Positions 1-9,148 are shown, counted from the stretch's first letter. The stretch is 64,000 nt of DNA from Ensifer sp. WSM1721 (GCF_000513895.2 NZ_CP165782.1:1240001-1304000); one strand, 5' to 3'. Numbers and translations are program-made. Notes: generated from the letters alone by a model not told the origin.

Positions 1-291
1 GCGGACGATTACGGCCGCGAGGTCGCGGAGCGTCTGCGTGAGGCGGGACTTACCGTCGAAACCGATTTCCGCAACGAGAAGATCAACTACAAGGTTCGCG
101 AACATTCGGTGACGAAGGTTCCGGTGATCGTCGTGTGCGGCAGGCGCGAGGCGGAAGAGCGTTCGGTCAACATCCGTCGCCTCGGCTCTCAGGCGCAGAC
201 CGCGATGTCGCTCGAGGAGGCCGTCGCTTCGCTCTCGGCCGAAGCCCTCGCGCCTGACCTCAAGCGCAAGGCGGAGCGAAGCGCCCGCTGA
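1..291 (+). CDS. thrS: Threonyl-tRNA synthetase, C-terminal end (partial)
   Basis: The window opens inside an open frame of 96 codons that ends at a TGA. The residues match the anticodon-binding domain at the C-terminus of class II threonyl-tRNA synthetase: a [15 protein letters not shown] helix, then [13 protein letters not shown], then the [22 protein letters not shown] strand region that typically closes ThrS. The enzyme charges tRNA-Thr in the cytoplasm. The catalytic and editing domains lie upstream of the window. A strong hairpin terminator follows within 30 bases, so this is the end of a transcription unit. Confidence 0.9.
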   Translation, partial: ADDYGREVAERLREAGLTVETDFRNEKINYKVREHSVTKVPVIVVCGRREAEERSVNIRRLGSQAQTAMSLEEAVASLSAEALAPDLKRKAERSAR

Positions 292-316
292 CGCGGCGGA
301 CGTCGTTGACGAATCG

Positions 317-347
317 AAAAGGGCCGGCGGAACTCGCCGGCCCTTTT
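317..347 (+). terminator. Rho-independent terminator of thrS
   Basis: A perfect 9-bp GC stem (GGGCCGGCG / CGCCGGCCC) with a 5-base loop is flanked by AAAA and TTTT, which lengthen the stem and supply the U tract. It lies 25 bases after the thrS stop. The A and T flanks could make it work in both directions, which would suit the gene at 434-1429 that converges on it. Confidence 0.9.
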
Positions 348-433
348 ATTCTATCAACAGTCTGCAGCAACGGCGCGGGCCTTGACGCAACGTCAAGCCC
401 ATTCCGCAAGGAGAGATGGTTGGTTTCGTCGGT

Positions 434-1429
434 TCAGTCCTGTGCGTCTGCGGCGCCGCCGGCTTCGCCGTTGTCGCCCAGAAGCACTTCCACATCGGTG
501 TTGACACCAGCTTTCACGGCGAAGTCTCGCTGATAGATCTTGTCCTTGTTGCGCGCGACAGCGGTATAGCTGCCTTCGGCGAGGACCAGCGTCGGGAAGG
601 CGCCGACGCTCTCGCTGACGACGTCGCCTGAGGAGGTGAGGATAGACCAGGCGGTGTCGGCGATCGCCTCGCCTCCCGCTTCGGAGACGAGCTTCAGGGT
701 CAGCTTTGCCGCCCGATGCTGGATCGTAGCGTCGGTCAGCTTGCCGGCTTCCACCTGGATATCGGCGCGGATGACGGCATTGACCGAGCCGTAATTGGAA
801 ACGACGTGATAAGTGCCGGCATTGAGCCGGATGACCGTGTTCGGCTTTACGTCGGCGACGACCAGAGCCCGTTCTCCGTCTTCCTTCACGTCCGAGGAGA
901 AGATCGAAAAGCTGAGCTCATTCGGCGGAATGCGCACGTCGCTGCCGGAGACGGCGTTCAGCATCACCCCGCCGGCGTCGAGCACGAGCACCTGCTTGTC
1001 GAGCATGCCGTCTTCGGGGACGCGAATCTTACGCGTCGCGCCGGCCCGGCCAAAAGCGACGTTGACGAAATATTCGCCGGGCACGAGATTGAAAGCCGTC
1101 GAGCCGCCCTCGGAGGTGGCAAGCAATGGCAGCTTTCCATCGCTGCCGGGAATGGGGCTGAAGACCCGCCAGGTAAGGCCCGATTGAACCGGGTTGCCTT
1201 TTTCCGTCAGCAGCGCTTCGAGCTTCACATCCTTCAGCTCGCCGCTCTGGGTCGGATCGGTGATGAGCGGATTGAAGCTCGTAAGCTTCGGCATCTTGCG
1301 CGTGCCGGAGATCGAGGGAAAGCTCTTGAACGCGTCGGTCGGATCCTCGGCAAGCGCCCGTTCAAAAGCCGCTCCGGCAAGTGAGATCGCCAAGAAGGTT
1401 CTGAGAAAAATACGAGAGCGGATGCGCAT
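434..1429 (-). CDS. Secreted protein with three beta-type repeats, function unknown
   Basis: 331 aa. The ATG at 1429 is preferred because it puts a typical signal peptide at the very N-terminus (basic MRIRSRIFLR, hydrophobic TFLAISLAGAAF, cleavage near ALAE). An in-frame start 18 codons upstream would spoil it. After the signal, three similar units of about 80-90 residues are visible. Each has an aromatic/hydrophobic strand (TWRVFS, SFSIFS, AWSILT), then a L-x-x-G-x-Y-x-V turn (VPGEYFVNV, NAGTYHVVS, AEGSYTAVA), then a closing strand. This looks like tandem carboxypeptidase-regulatory-like or immunoglobulin-type sandwiches, suggesting a periplasmic structural or binding role. The C-terminus is acidic and Gly/Ala-rich. 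No catalytic motif is seen. The exact family is not recognised. Confidence 0.75.
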   Translation of the reverse strand: MRIRSRIFLRTFLAISLAGAAFERALAEDPTDAFKSFPSISGTRKMPKLTSFNPLITDPTQSGELKDVKLEALLTEKGNPVQSGLTWRVFSPIPGSDGKLPLLATSEGGSTAFNLVPGEYFVNVAFGRAGATRKIRVPEDGMLDKQVLVLDAGGVMLNAVSGSDVRIPPNELSFSIFSSDVKEDGERALVVADVKPNTVIRLNAGTYHVVSNYGSVNAVIRADIQVEAGKLTDATIQHRAAKLTLKLVSEAGGEAIADTAWSILTSSGDVVSESVGAFPTLVLAEGSYTAVARNKDKIYQRDFAVKAGVNTDVEVLLGDNGEAGGAADAQD

Positions 1430-1529
1430 GAGGACAGTTGACTTCTTGACTGGGTGACTCCACTTGAGACGCCGGTATGGCATTTTCGTGGCTGTCGGTC
1501 CGGCGGCAAATTAGTGGAATTCGCTGAAT

Positions 1530-2114
1530 ATGAAAACCGAAATAAAACTCGTTGACTATCTCGCCTCGCGCAGGTCCATCCCGGCCTTCCAGATGGGGCC
1601 GCCGGGACCGAGCAAGGCCGAGGTCGAGGAGATGCTGAAGCTCGCTTCTCGCGTGCCGGACCACGGTAAATTGGCGCCCTGGCGTTTCATCGTCTATCGT
1701 GGCGAGGAGAGGGCACGGATCAGCGCCGAATTGAAGAAAATGGCGCTTGCCGCCAAGCCGGATATGCCGGAAGAACTCATCAAGGTGGAGGAGACGCGGC
1801 TGACGCGCGCGCCGGTCGTCGTCGCCGTGGTTAGCAAGGCGGCGCCGCATTTCAAGATTCCCGAATGGGAACAACTGATGTCGGCCGGTGCCGTCTGCCT
1901 CAACCTGGTGATGGCTGCGAATGCGCTCGGCTACGCTTCGAACTGGCTCACCGAATGGTATGCCTACGATGAAAAGGCTTATCCGTTGCTCGGCGTCGCA
2001 CCGGGCGAAAGGGTCGCCGGCTTCATTCACATCGGCACCGCGATGGTGCCGCCAACGGAGCGTCCTCGGCCGGAATTGGCGGAGATCGTCACCTGGATCG
2101 GGGAAGGTCACTAA
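1530..2114 (+). CDS. Nitroreductase family protein
   Basis: 194 aa, normal for the YdjA-type subfamily of FMN-dependent nitroreductases. The N-terminal [12 protein letters not shown] carries the conserved R-R-S phosphate-binding motif. [17 protein letters not shown] is the second FMN-binding segment, and [20 protein letters not shown] near residue 120-140 is the typical dimer/FMN helix. These enzymes reduce nitro compounds, quinones or flavin-like substrates with NAD(P)H, and the physiological substrate cannot be read from sequence. The stop codon overlaps the start of the flavin reductase by one base (TAATG). The two genes are therefore translationally coupled and probably serve one redox function. 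Confidence 0.88.
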   Translation: MKTEIKLVDYLASRRSIPAFQMGPPGPSKAEVEEMLKLASRVPDHGKLAPWRFIVYRGEERARISAELKKMALAAKPDMPEELIKVEETRLTRAPVVVAVVSKAAPHFKIPEWEQLMSAGAVCLNLVMAANALGYASNWLTEWYAYDEKAYPLLGVAPGERVAGFIHIGTAMVPPTERPRPELAEIVTWIGEGH

Positions 2115-2716
2115 TGTTCTATGACACGGCTGCCAATCGGCACGGCTTGCCGCACGATCCCTTCAAGGCGATCGTGTCGCCGAGGCCGATCGGCTGGATC
2201 GGCACGCGGGCGGCCGACGGCACGCTGAACCTTGCGCCCTATTCCTTCTTCAACGCCATCAGCGATCGGCCGAAGCTCGTGATGTTCTCATCGAGTGGTT
2301 ACAAGGATTCTGTTCGCAACATCGAGGCGACCGGCGAGTTCACAGCGAGCTTCGCGAGCTGCAATCTGAGCGAAGCCGTCAACCTCACCTCGGTTACAGC
2401 GCCGCACGGCGAGAGCGAGTTCGAGATCGCCGGCCTGACGCCGGTCGAGGGAAGCCTCGTCAAGGCGCCGTTCGTCGGCGAGGCTTTCGCGGCGCTCGAA
2501 TGCCGGATGACGGATATTTTCCGGCCCAAGGGCCTCGATGGCGTAGTGGCCGACAGCTATGTCGTGATCGGCGCGGTTGTCGGGATCCATATCCGCGACG
2601 AGGCCATTCGCGACGGCCGGTTCGACGTGGCGGCCGTCAGGCCGCTCGCCCGCCTCGGCTACATGGATTATTGCGATGGCGGCGATGTTTTTGAGATGAT
2701 GCGACCGAGCCGCTAG
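2114..2716 (+). CDS. Flavin reductase family protein
   Basis: 200 aa with the FMN-binding split-barrel layout of the flavin reductase-like family. The motif IVSPRPIGWIGTR near residues 19-32 is characteristic, followed by LNLAPYSFFNAISDRPKLV and, near the end, the RPLARLGYMDY strand. Members either reduce free flavin for a partner oxygenase or act on bound FMN. The start overlaps the stop of the nitroreductase gene by one base, indicating an operon. The 3' end overlaps the converging gene on the other strand by four bases. Confidence 0.87.
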   Translation: MFYDTAANRHGLPHDPFKAIVSPRPIGWIGTRAADGTLNLAPYSFFNAISDRPKLVMFSSSGYKDSVRNIEATGEFTASFASCNLSEAVNLTSVTAPHGESEFEIAGLTPVEGSLVKAPFVGEAFAALECRMTDIFRPKGLDGVVADSYVVIGAVVGIHIRDEAIRDGRFDVAAVRPLARLGYMDYCDGGDVFEMMRPSR

Positions 2717-3429
2717 ATCTCGGGCAGCGTGCCTGCCGCCGCGAGAAGATCGATCTGCTGCCACGAGCGGAGGGCCCCGGCGGAAAAGCCGTTCTCCAGG
2801 CTGTTTATCCAAAGGCGTCGCAGGGCCCATTCATCGACTGCATCGGCCGGCATCATTTCGTAAGCCGCGATTCCGGCCTCGCACGCCCTGAGAACGGCCG
2901 CGGCGCGGCTGGCCCGGACGACGGCAGGCACGTCGCCCGCCTCCGTGACGCGCCTGCAGCCGCACGCTTCCGCGAGAGCGGCAGCATCGAATATCAATGC
3001 GGAAAGGCGCGAGGAAACACCCGCCAGCGGGTGAGGGGAGAGCACGCTCTCCGGAACGGTGGCATATTCCGCAAGCAGTGCCGTTCGGCCTTGAGGTATT
3101 CCGGCGGCCGCCTCGGTCACCTTCAGCATGACGTCGATCCTTTGGATATCCGCGGGTCCGCGGCATCCGGCCAAAACGACCCCGTCGACGCCACTGGCAA
3201 GGAGGACACCAAGATCATGCTCGTTAACGTTTTCAGCCGACGGGACGCGGGTGAGGAAGAGGCAGTCTGTGCTAGCCTTGGCGGCCGTCCTCGCCTCGCG
3301 TAGGGGCTGGTCACCCGCCGCATCGAAAACGACGCCTTGAACCGCGCTCAGCCTCTCCGGAGCGGGCAGCGGCTCGTTCATCGGCTGGTACAGCAGCGGC
3401 TTGATGGTTTGCTGGAGGTTAACGGACAT
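2713..3429 (-). CDS. HpcH/HpaI aldolase or citrate lyase beta-like protein
   Basis: 238 aa. The sequence has the broken TIM-barrel pattern of CitE-like proteins: LFLTRVPSAENVNEHDLGVLLASGVDGVVL (a strand followed by a GVDGVVL step), then LKVTEAAAGIPQGRTALLAEYATVPESVL. In active relatives the latter bears the metal-binding glutamate of an ETARG-type motif. I do not see a clean arginine/glutamate set typical of functional malyl- or citramalyl-CoA lyases, and the protein is shorter than the usual 270-300 aa. Catalysis is therefore uncertain. It stands alone on its strand, convergent with the flavin reductase. Confidence 0.6.
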   Translation of the reverse strand: MSVNLQQTIKPLLYQPMNEPLPAPERLSAVQGVVFDAAGDQPLREARTAAKASTDCLFLTRVPSAENVNEHDLGVLLASGVDGVVLAGCRGPADIQRIDVMLKVTEAAAGIPQGRTALLAEYATVPESVLSPHPLAGVSSRLSALIFDAAALAEACGCRRVTEAGDVPAVVRASRAAAVLRACEAGIAAYEMMPADAVDEWALRRLWINSLENGFSAGALRSWQQIDLLAAAGTLPEI

Positions 3430-3501
3430 GGTGAACCAATCTTAAACCTTTGACCGCTAATATTCGGACATCGGGGCTTTTGAGTGTCTAGTGGGGCATA
3501 G

Positions 3502-4635
3502 GTGATCATACAAGCATTTCTTCGCTGGGTCGAAACGGCGAGAACCAGCGATCGTGCGCGCGCGGCAAACGCCCTCGGTCGGGCCTACGCCCAGGCCGCG
3601 ATCAACGGCATCGATCGGCGCGCCGCCGAAATGGCGATGACCTTTCTGCTCGACGATCCGTCGCCCAAGGTGCGTCACTCGCTGGTCGACGCTTTGGCCG
3701 ATTGCCCGACAGCGCCCCGCGCGATCATCAAAGCGCTGGCGGAGGATCAGCCCGAGATCGCCTATGTCGCGATTTCCCGATCGGCCGTGCTGACGGATGA
3801 GGACCTCATCGACATAGCGGCGCGAGGCACTGCCGAGACGCGGGCGCTCGTCGCGGCGCGCAGCACCGTATCCCGTTCCGTTGCGGCTGCCATTGCGGAA
3901 ATCGGCGACGAGGAAGAAGTCCTCATTTTGTTGGAAAACCCAGGCGCTAGGCTGACACAGCGATCGCTGAGACGGCTCGCCGGCCGGCTCGGGCACATCG
4001 CCGCCGTGCGGGACCACCTGCTCTCGCGCGGCGATCTGCCGAGCGATGCACGACAGGCGCTCGCCGAAAAGGTCGGGGCGGCACTTGCCGCTTGCGGCTT
4101 GGTGCAGGCGTCGATCGGTCAGGGGCGGGTACAGCGTGTGGCGAGGGAAGCCTGCGATGCGGCGGCTCTTGCGCTCGCAGCCGCGGCGCCGCAGGAAGAA
4201 CTGCCCGGGATGATCGGCCATTTGCGCGAGGCAGGCCGCCTGACGCCATCCTTATTGCTGAGCGCCCTCTGCAGCGGCAGAACGGAATTCTTTTCCGCTG
4301 CGATCGTCGATCTCTCCGGGGTACCGGAAAGGCGCGTCCGTTCGATCCTTTCGGGTGGGCGCATCCACTCGATCCGCGCTTTGCTCGAGAGTGCGGGGCT
4401 TGGCCGCGAGGTGAGCAAGGCTTTCGCGGAGGCGGTGCTGCTCTGCCAGGGCGGAGCAGGGGCGGCGGCCGATGGTGCGCCGGTCTCCTTCGCCGCCGAG
4501 CTTTCGAATCGTCTCCGCCGCAAGCCCTCGGACGTTTCTCACGCCATCGCCGAACTCGTGGAGCGGCTGGCCTTTGACGAGCAGCGGCAGATCGCGCGCG
4601 ATTACGCGCTGCTGGCCTCTCGGCAAGCGGCGTGA
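3502..4635 (+). CDS. DUF2336 domain-containing protein
   Basis: 377 aa from a GTG start. The protein is almost entirely helical with repeated short Ala/Leu/Arg-rich helices resembling HEAT repeats. Examples are MAMTFLLDDPSPKVRHSLVDALAD, ALAEDQPEIAYVAISRS and LARLTQRSLRRLAGRLG-like blocks, as in DUF2336 proteins of alphaproteobacteria. No signal peptide or membrane segment is seen, so it should be cytoplasmic. The family has no firmly assigned biochemical role. The next gene, on the opposite strand, ends only five bases away. Confidence 0.75.
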   Translation: MIIQAFLRWVETARTSDRARAANALGRAYAQAAINGIDRRAAEMAMTFLLDDPSPKVRHSLVDALADCPTAPRAIIKALAEDQPEIAYVAISRSAVLTDEDLIDIAARGTAETRALVAARSTVSRSVAAAIAEIGDEEEVLILLENPGARLTQRSLRRLAGRLGHIAAVRDHLLSRGDLPSDARQALAEKVGAALAACGLVQASIGQGRVQRVAREACDAAALALAAAAPQEELPGMIGHLREAGRLTPSLLLSALCSGRTEFFSAAIVDLSGVPERRVRSILSGGRIHSIRALLESAGLGREVSKAFAEAVLLCQGGAGAAADGAPVSFAAELSNRLRRKPSDVSHAIAELVERLAFDEQRQIARDYALLASRQAA

Positions 4636-4640
4636 TCGCC

Positions 4641-5075
4641 TCAGTTGCTGAACCGGCGCGCCACCCAGGAGTAACCGTCTTCCACATAGTGAACCGGCGC
4701 CGTGACGATCGTTTTCAATCTCTCCCGGTCGGGTAGCGCTCCGCTGAGCAGCGCGAAAGCGCGTTTCGGCAAGGTCGGCGTTGCCTTTTGCTCCACCGGC
4801 ACCGTCGTCCGTTGCTGTGCCGGCGCGTTTTCTGGCAACGTCGCGTTGACATCCGGGACGGGCTCGGTCGATACCACCGCGGCCGGCCCCGAGGTCTCGC
4901 ATACGGCAACGACGACCGGGTAGTTCCTGTTCGAAAACCTTGGCAGCTCCTTCTGCGATTCGGTATCGCATTGGGCGATCGACGGCCAATTGCCGTTCAC
5001 GGTCGAGATGTAGTGGCACTGGCTGACATTGTCATCGCAACCGAGAATGGTCATTACGATCAGGGCGGTTTTCAT
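4641..5075 (-). CDS. Conserved hypothetical small protein, possibly exported
   Basis: 144 aa. The reading frame is open far upstream, but the ATG at 5075 gives a sensible start: a short basic/hydrophobic N-terminus (MKTALIVMTILGC) followed by a Cys-containing domain (CDDNVSQCHYI, QCDTESQ, VVAVCE) with four to five cysteines that could form disulfides. The middle is Pro/Val/Thr-rich and low in complexity. The end (HYVEDGYSWVARRFSN) is aromatic. This looks like a small rhizobial protein of unknown function that may be periplasmic. I cannot assign a family. Confidence 0.6.
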   Translation of the reverse strand: MKTALIVMTILGCDDNVSQCHYISTVNGNWPSIAQCDTESQKELPRFSNRNYPVVVAVCETSGPAAVVSTEPVPDVNATLPENAPAQQRTTVPVEQKATPTLPKRAFALLSGALPDRERLKTIVTAPVHYVEDGYSWVARRFSN

Positions 5076-5303
5076 CGTGTCTCTCGTCCGTTTGGAAGAC
5101 TTCGGTTCGCATCTTATGATCGTTCGATTCTTCCGGAAGTAGGGCAAAGTTGCCGCGCCCCGAAACAAATTGTTTCCGCCTGTCACCCGGATTGATTGTG
5201 GCGCCGATCTGCGTCGTTTGGCGTATTTGTTTCGCTCTTCTCCGAAGTTAGTCTCCCGGTGACGCTTGACCGTCCGCATGGATTCGCATTGAGGCCTATA
5301 AAA

Positions 5304-5774
5304 ATGACCGTAGTTACCATCGCCGAGGAACAACCGCGCCAGCCGGCCATTATCCGCCTGCTCGAACTCTCGGATGCTTATGCCGCATCGCTCTATCCCG
5401 CCGAAAGCAACCATCTGGTCGATATTTCGACGCTCGAACAGCCGGCTGTATCGTTTTTCGTCGCACGGCGGGACGGCGAGATCGTCGGCTGCTGCGCGCT
5501 GGTCGAAGCGGGCGATGGCACCGCCGAGATCAAGCGGATGTTTGTCGATCCGGAGGCGAGGGGTTTGCAGATCGGCAAGCGGCTGCTCACGGCGCTCGAA
5601 GCCAAGGCGGAAAAGCTTGGGCTCAGCGCGATCCGCCTCGAGACGGGCATCTACCAGCCGGAAGCGATTGGGCTTTATAAGACATTCGGTTATGTTGAGC
5701 GTGCGCCTTTTGGTGGCTACCAGCCCGATCCGCTGAGCCTGTTTATGGAGAAGGCAGTGGGTCAGATGGCGTGA
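5304..5774 (+). CDS. GNAT family N-acetyltransferase
   Basis: 156 aa from the ATG at 5304, chosen because upstream in-frame codons do not resemble the fold. The acetyl-CoA binding motif A is clear: AEIKRMFVDPEARGLQIGKRLL (R-G-L-Q-I-G-K), then LETGIYQPEAIGLYKTFGY, which is motif B with the usual LYKxFGY ending. GNAT enzymes move an acetyl group from acetyl-CoA to an amine; the substrate cannot be predicted. The gene stands alone, followed by an intergenic palindromic repeat. Confidence 0.85.
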   Translation: MTVVTIAEEQPRQPAIIRLLELSDAYAASLYPAESNHLVDISTLEQPAVSFFVARRDGEIVGCCALVEAGDGTAEIKRMFVDPEARGLQIGKRLLTALEAKAEKLGLSAIRLETGIYQPEAIGLYKTFGYVERAPFGGYQPDPLSLFMEKAVGQMA

Positions 5775-5795
5775 AGCGGCCCTTCGCGTCTTGTG

Positions 5796-5907
5796 GCCCC
5801 TCATCCGCCGGCCGGCACCGTCTCGGCGCAGGCAGGGCGAAGGAGATTCGCGGCGACGCTTCCAGTCCCCTGTCCCCGCCTGCGGGGAGAGGGCCAGGGT
5901 GAGGGGC
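5796..5907. repeat. Intergenic palindromic repeat of rhizobial type
   Basis: About 110 bases whose ends are imperfect inverted repeats: GCCCCTCATCC at the left, and GGGTGAGGGGC at the right, whose complement is GCCCCTCACCC. Inside is a second small hairpin built on CCCCGCCTGCGGGG. GC-rich elements with CCTCATCC...GGTGAGG ends are common between genes in Rhizobiales chromosomes. Here the element fills the space between two convergent genes (GNAT and parE), where it may also help end transcription. The family assignment is from memory, not a search. Confidence 0.6.
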
Positions 5908-5949
5908 AATCGCGAGCGGGTGGTCAATGGTGACCGCGATCAGTCACCC

Positions 5950-8013
5950 TCAGATGTCCAGATTTTCCGCAAAGGCGGCGCGCTCCTGGATGAAGCGGAA
6001 GCGGGCGTCGGCCTTCGTTCCCATCAGGCTGTCGACGGCCTCGCGCGTGCCTTCGAAATCGACGTCGTCGATTTCGACCTTGAGCAGCGTCCGGTTCGCC
6101 GGATCCATCGTCGTTTCCTTGAGCTGGGCCGGCAGCATCTCGCCGAGGCCCTTGAACCGGCCGATTTCGACCTTGCCGCGGCCGTTGAACTCGGTGCGCA
6201 TCAGTTCCTCGCGATGCGCGTCGTCGCGGGCATAGAGCGTCTTGGAACCCTGGCTCAGGCGGTAGAGCGGCGGCACGGCTAGATAGAGATGGCCGCCGCG
6301 GATGAGCTCCGGCATTTCCTGGTAGAAGAACGTGATCAGCAGCGAGGCGATGTGCGCGCCGTCGACGTCCGCGTCGGTCATGATGATGACGCGCTCGTAA
6401 CGCAAATCCTCCTCGCGGTACTTCGACCGCGTGCCGCAGCCGAGCGCCTGGACGAGATCAGTAATCTGCTGGTTCTGACCGAGCTTTTCGCGTCCGGCGC
6501 TGGCGACGTTCAGGATCTTGCCGCGCAAGGGCAGGATCGCCTGGTTGGCGCGATTGCGCGCTTGTTTGGCCGATCCGCCGGCCGAGTCCCCTTCGACGAT
6601 GAAGAGTTCCGCGCCTTCCGCCGTGCTCTGAGCGCAGTCGGCAAGCTTGCCTGGCAGGCGCAGCTTGCGCACTGCGGTCTTGCGATTGACTTCCTTCTCC
6701 TTGCGCCGGCGTACGCGCTCCTCGGCGCGTTCTATCACCCAGTCGAGAAGCTTCGCCGCTTCCCCCGGATTGTCGGCGAGGTAATGGTCGAAGGGATCGC
6801 GAAGCGCGTTCTCGACGATGCGCTGCGCCTCGACGGTTGCGAGCTTGTCTTTCGTCTGGCCGACGAATTCCGGCTCGCGGATGAAGACCGAGAGCATGCC
6901 TGCCGCCGAGATCATGACGTCATCGGTGGTGATGATCGCGGCGCGCTTGTTCTGCGTGAGTTCCGCGTAGTTCTTGAGGCCCTTTGTTAGCGCGATGCGG
7001 AAACCCGCCTCGTGCGTTCCGCCTTCCGGGGTCGGAATGGTGTTGCAGTAGGAATGGATCTGCTGGTCGCCGCCATACCAGGTGACGGCCCATTCGAGCG
7101 ACCCGTGGCCGCCGGCCTTTTCGGATTTGCCGGCAAAGATCTCGCGGGTGACCGTGAATTCCTTGCCGAGCGTTGCGGCAAGATAGTCTTTGAGGCCGCC
7201 CGGAAAATGGAAGACGGCCCTGTCCGGGATTTCCGAGCCTTCCGGCAACAGCGACGGATCGCAGGACCAGCGGATCTCGACGCCCCCGAAGAGATAGGCC
7301 TTGGAGCGAGCCATGCGGAAAAGGCGCGCCGGCTCGAAATGCGCATGCGGGCCGAAGATCTGCGGGTCGGGATGGAAGCGGACCTTCGTGCCACGGCGAT
7401 TATGGACGTCGCCCAAGTCCTCGAGCCCGCCCTGCGGAATGCCGCGGGAGAAGCGCTGGCGATAGAGCCGGCGATTGCGCGCGACCTCGACCTCTAGCGA
7501 ATCCGACAGCGCATTCACCACGGAGACGCCGACGCCATGCAGGCCGCCCGAGGTCTCATAGGCCTTGCCGTCGAACTTGCCGCCGGCGTGCAGCACCGTC
7601 ATGACCACTTCGAGCGTCGACTTGTTCGGAAACTTCGGGTGGTTCTCGACGGGAATGCCGCGGCCATTATCGGTGACCGTCAGGAAACCGTCGGCGTCGA
7701 GGTTCACCTCGATGAAATTGGCGTGTCCGGCGACCGCTTCGTCCATCGAGTTGTCGATCACCTCGGCGAAAAGATGATGCAGCGCCTTCTCGTCCGTACC
7801 GCCGATATACATGCCGGGACGGCGGCGGACAGGCTCAAGGCCCTCGAGCACCTCGATGGCCGAGGCGTCATAATCGCTGCCGTCGCTGCTCTTCGGCGCA
7901 GCACGCGGCGCTTCGCCGGCGGCGGGTGGCGTCGTCGGCTTGCGCGGCGCGGCGGCATCGGCCGACTTCGGCTGCGGAGGCATTGCGGAGAAAAGGTCGC
8001 TGCTGTCGTCCAT
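5950..8013 (-). CDS. parE: DNA topoisomerase IV subunit B
   Basis: 687 aa from the ATG at 8013. The first 45 residues are a Pro/Ala-rich tail. The GHKL ATPase domain then starts with EVLEGLEPVRRRPGMYIGG and contains the ATP-lid glycines of GGLHGVGVSVVNALS. The TOPRIM domain shows EGDSAGGSAKQARNR and the metal-binding DADVDGAHI. The C-terminus ends with the usual FIQERAAFAENLDI. ParE pairs with ParC to decatenate chromosomes after replication. I chose ParE over GyrB because of the length (GyrB is usually about 800 aa) and the extended N-terminal tail typical of alphaproteobacterial ParE. It is convergent with the GNAT gene. Confidence 0.92.
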   Translation of the reverse strand: MDDSSDLFSAMPPQPKSADAAAPRKPTTPPAAGEAPRAAPKSSDGSDYDASAIEVLEGLEPVRRRPGMYIGGTDEKALHHLFAEVIDNSMDEAVAGHANFIEVNLDADGFLTVTDNGRGIPVENHPKFPNKSTLEVVMTVLHAGGKFDGKAYETSGGLHGVGVSVVNALSDSLEVEVARNRRLYRQRFSRGIPQGGLEDLGDVHNRRGTKVRFHPDPQIFGPHAHFEPARLFRMARSKAYLFGGVEIRWSCDPSLLPEGSEIPDRAVFHFPGGLKDYLAATLGKEFTVTREIFAGKSEKAGGHGSLEWAVTWYGGDQQIHSYCNTIPTPEGGTHEAGFRIALTKGLKNYAELTQNKRAAIITTDDVMISAAGMLSVFIREPEFVGQTKDKLATVEAQRIVENALRDPFDHYLADNPGEAAKLLDWVIERAEERVRRRKEKEVNRKTAVRKLRLPGKLADCAQSTAEGAELFIVEGDSAGGSAKQARNRANQAILPLRGKILNVASAGREKLGQNQQITDLVQALGCGTRSKYREEDLRYERVIIMTDADVDGAHIASLLITFFYQEMPELIRGGHLYLAVPPLYRLSQGSKTLYARDDAHREELMRTEFNGRGKVEIGRFKGLGEMLPAQLKETTMDPANRTLLKVEIDDVDFEGTREAVDSLMGTKADARFRFIQERAAFAENLDI

Positions 8014-8263
8014 GAAGCGTTCGGATCGTTTCCTGTCATGTCTAGTCGGCAAGGCCATAGCAAGATCACGGCGCCGTCGCCATCTCTTGCCGTGCGCGAA
8101 TCACCGGAATTCTGCCAGAGTCTCGCCTAAAGCGCGAACAAAAGGCGAATTTCAGGCGTCTCGGAAGACGAAGTGCGGCTCAAGCCGGCCGAATTGTGGG
8201 CTTCACTGTTGCTTAGCGCAGGCGACGATGGCAAGCCATGGGCAGAACGAGGGAGCCGATCGG

Positions 8264-9148
8264 GTGTCTATGTCCACAATTGTTTTCTTTCTCCGGCGCT
8301 TGATCGGGGCGCTTCTTTTCGTCTGCCTTGCCACCTCCGCCGGCGCCGAGCCCTTGCGGCCCTACAAGGATGCGCTCTTTGGCTACAGCCGGGTGCTTCA
8401 GGAGGCGGACGGCGGTGATTTCCGCGTCATCGATTACCAGGAGCTGCGTGACATCAATGCGCGCGACCAGATCCCGGAGCGGCGCGTCAAACGGGCCTAT
8501 GTGTCGATGGGCGTCAAGAAAGCGCAGGTCAATGAGACGCTCGACCTTGACGGTCGCGCGCTCGACGTTACCCGCGTCGGCCCGGACCGCGGTGCCGCTT
8601 TCACCGTTATTTTCGTCCACGGGCGCGGGGGCGATCGTCGCCTCGGCGCCAACGATTTCTCCTTTGGTGGCAATTTCAATCGCCTCAAGAACCTCGCGCT
8701 TGCCAATGGTGGCACCTATTACGCGCCGAGCGTGCGGTCCTTCGATGCGGCGGGCGTGGCGGATGTCGCGGCGCTGATCCGTTTCGCTGCGAAGCGCTCC
8801 GGCGGCCGGCCGGTGGTCCTTTCCTGCGCATCCATGGGCAGCTTCATCTGCTGGGGTATCTCCCGCGACAAGGCGGCGGTGGCGGCGCTCGCCGGCATGG
8901 TGGTGATGGCCGGCGTGGCCGATCCGGAGTTTCGAAAGAGCGCCGCCTACGGCGCGCGGTTGCCGCTGTTCTTCAGTCACGGCAGCCAGGACAATGTCTA
9001 TCCGGCCGAAACCCAGGTCACGTTTTATCGAGGGCTCAAAGCGAAGAATTATCCAACACGCTTCGTCCTCTTTGAGACGGGTTCGCATGGCACCCCGGTA
9101 CGCATGACCGATTGGCGGGAGGCGCTGAACTGGTTTCTCGATCGATGA
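8264..9148 (+). CDS. Exported alpha/beta hydrolase
   Basis: About 294 aa. The GTG at 8264 is placed 8 bases after a good ribosome site (GAGGGAG). The ATG at 8270 is two codons further on; both leave an intact signal peptide (FFLRRLIGALLFVCLATSAGA). The alpha/beta-hydrolase signs are VIFVHGRGGDRRLG (oxyanion-hole HG), a nucleophile elbow VLSCASMGSF (C-A-S-M-G instead of the usual G-x-S-x-G), an acid in SHGSQDNVYP and a histidine in ETGSHGTP. It should be a periplasmic esterase- or lipase-like enzyme of unknown substrate. The next gene begins within 20 bases, so the two may be co-transcribed. Confidence 0.8.
   Translation: MSMSTIVFFLRRLIGALLFVCLATSAGAEPLRPYKDALFGYSRVLQEADGGDFRVIDYQELRDINARDQIPERRVKRAYVSMGVKKAQVNETLDLDGRALDVTRVGPDRGAAFTVIFVHGRGGDRRLGANDFSFGGNFNRLKNLALANGGTYYAPSVRSFDAAGVADVAALIRFAAKRSGGRPVVLSCASMGSFICWGISRDKAAVAALAGMVVMAGVADPEFRKSAAYGARLPLFFSHGSQDNVYPAETQVTFYRGLKAKNYPTRFVLFETGSHGTPVRMTDWREALNWFLDR

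Noticed and set aside
716..1384. Long open frame opposite the secreted repeat protein
   Set aside because: It is a mirror of the minus-strand gene in high-GC DNA, with no ribosome site, no family signature and a residue mix (Arg, Ala, Gly, Asp) typical of antisense frames.
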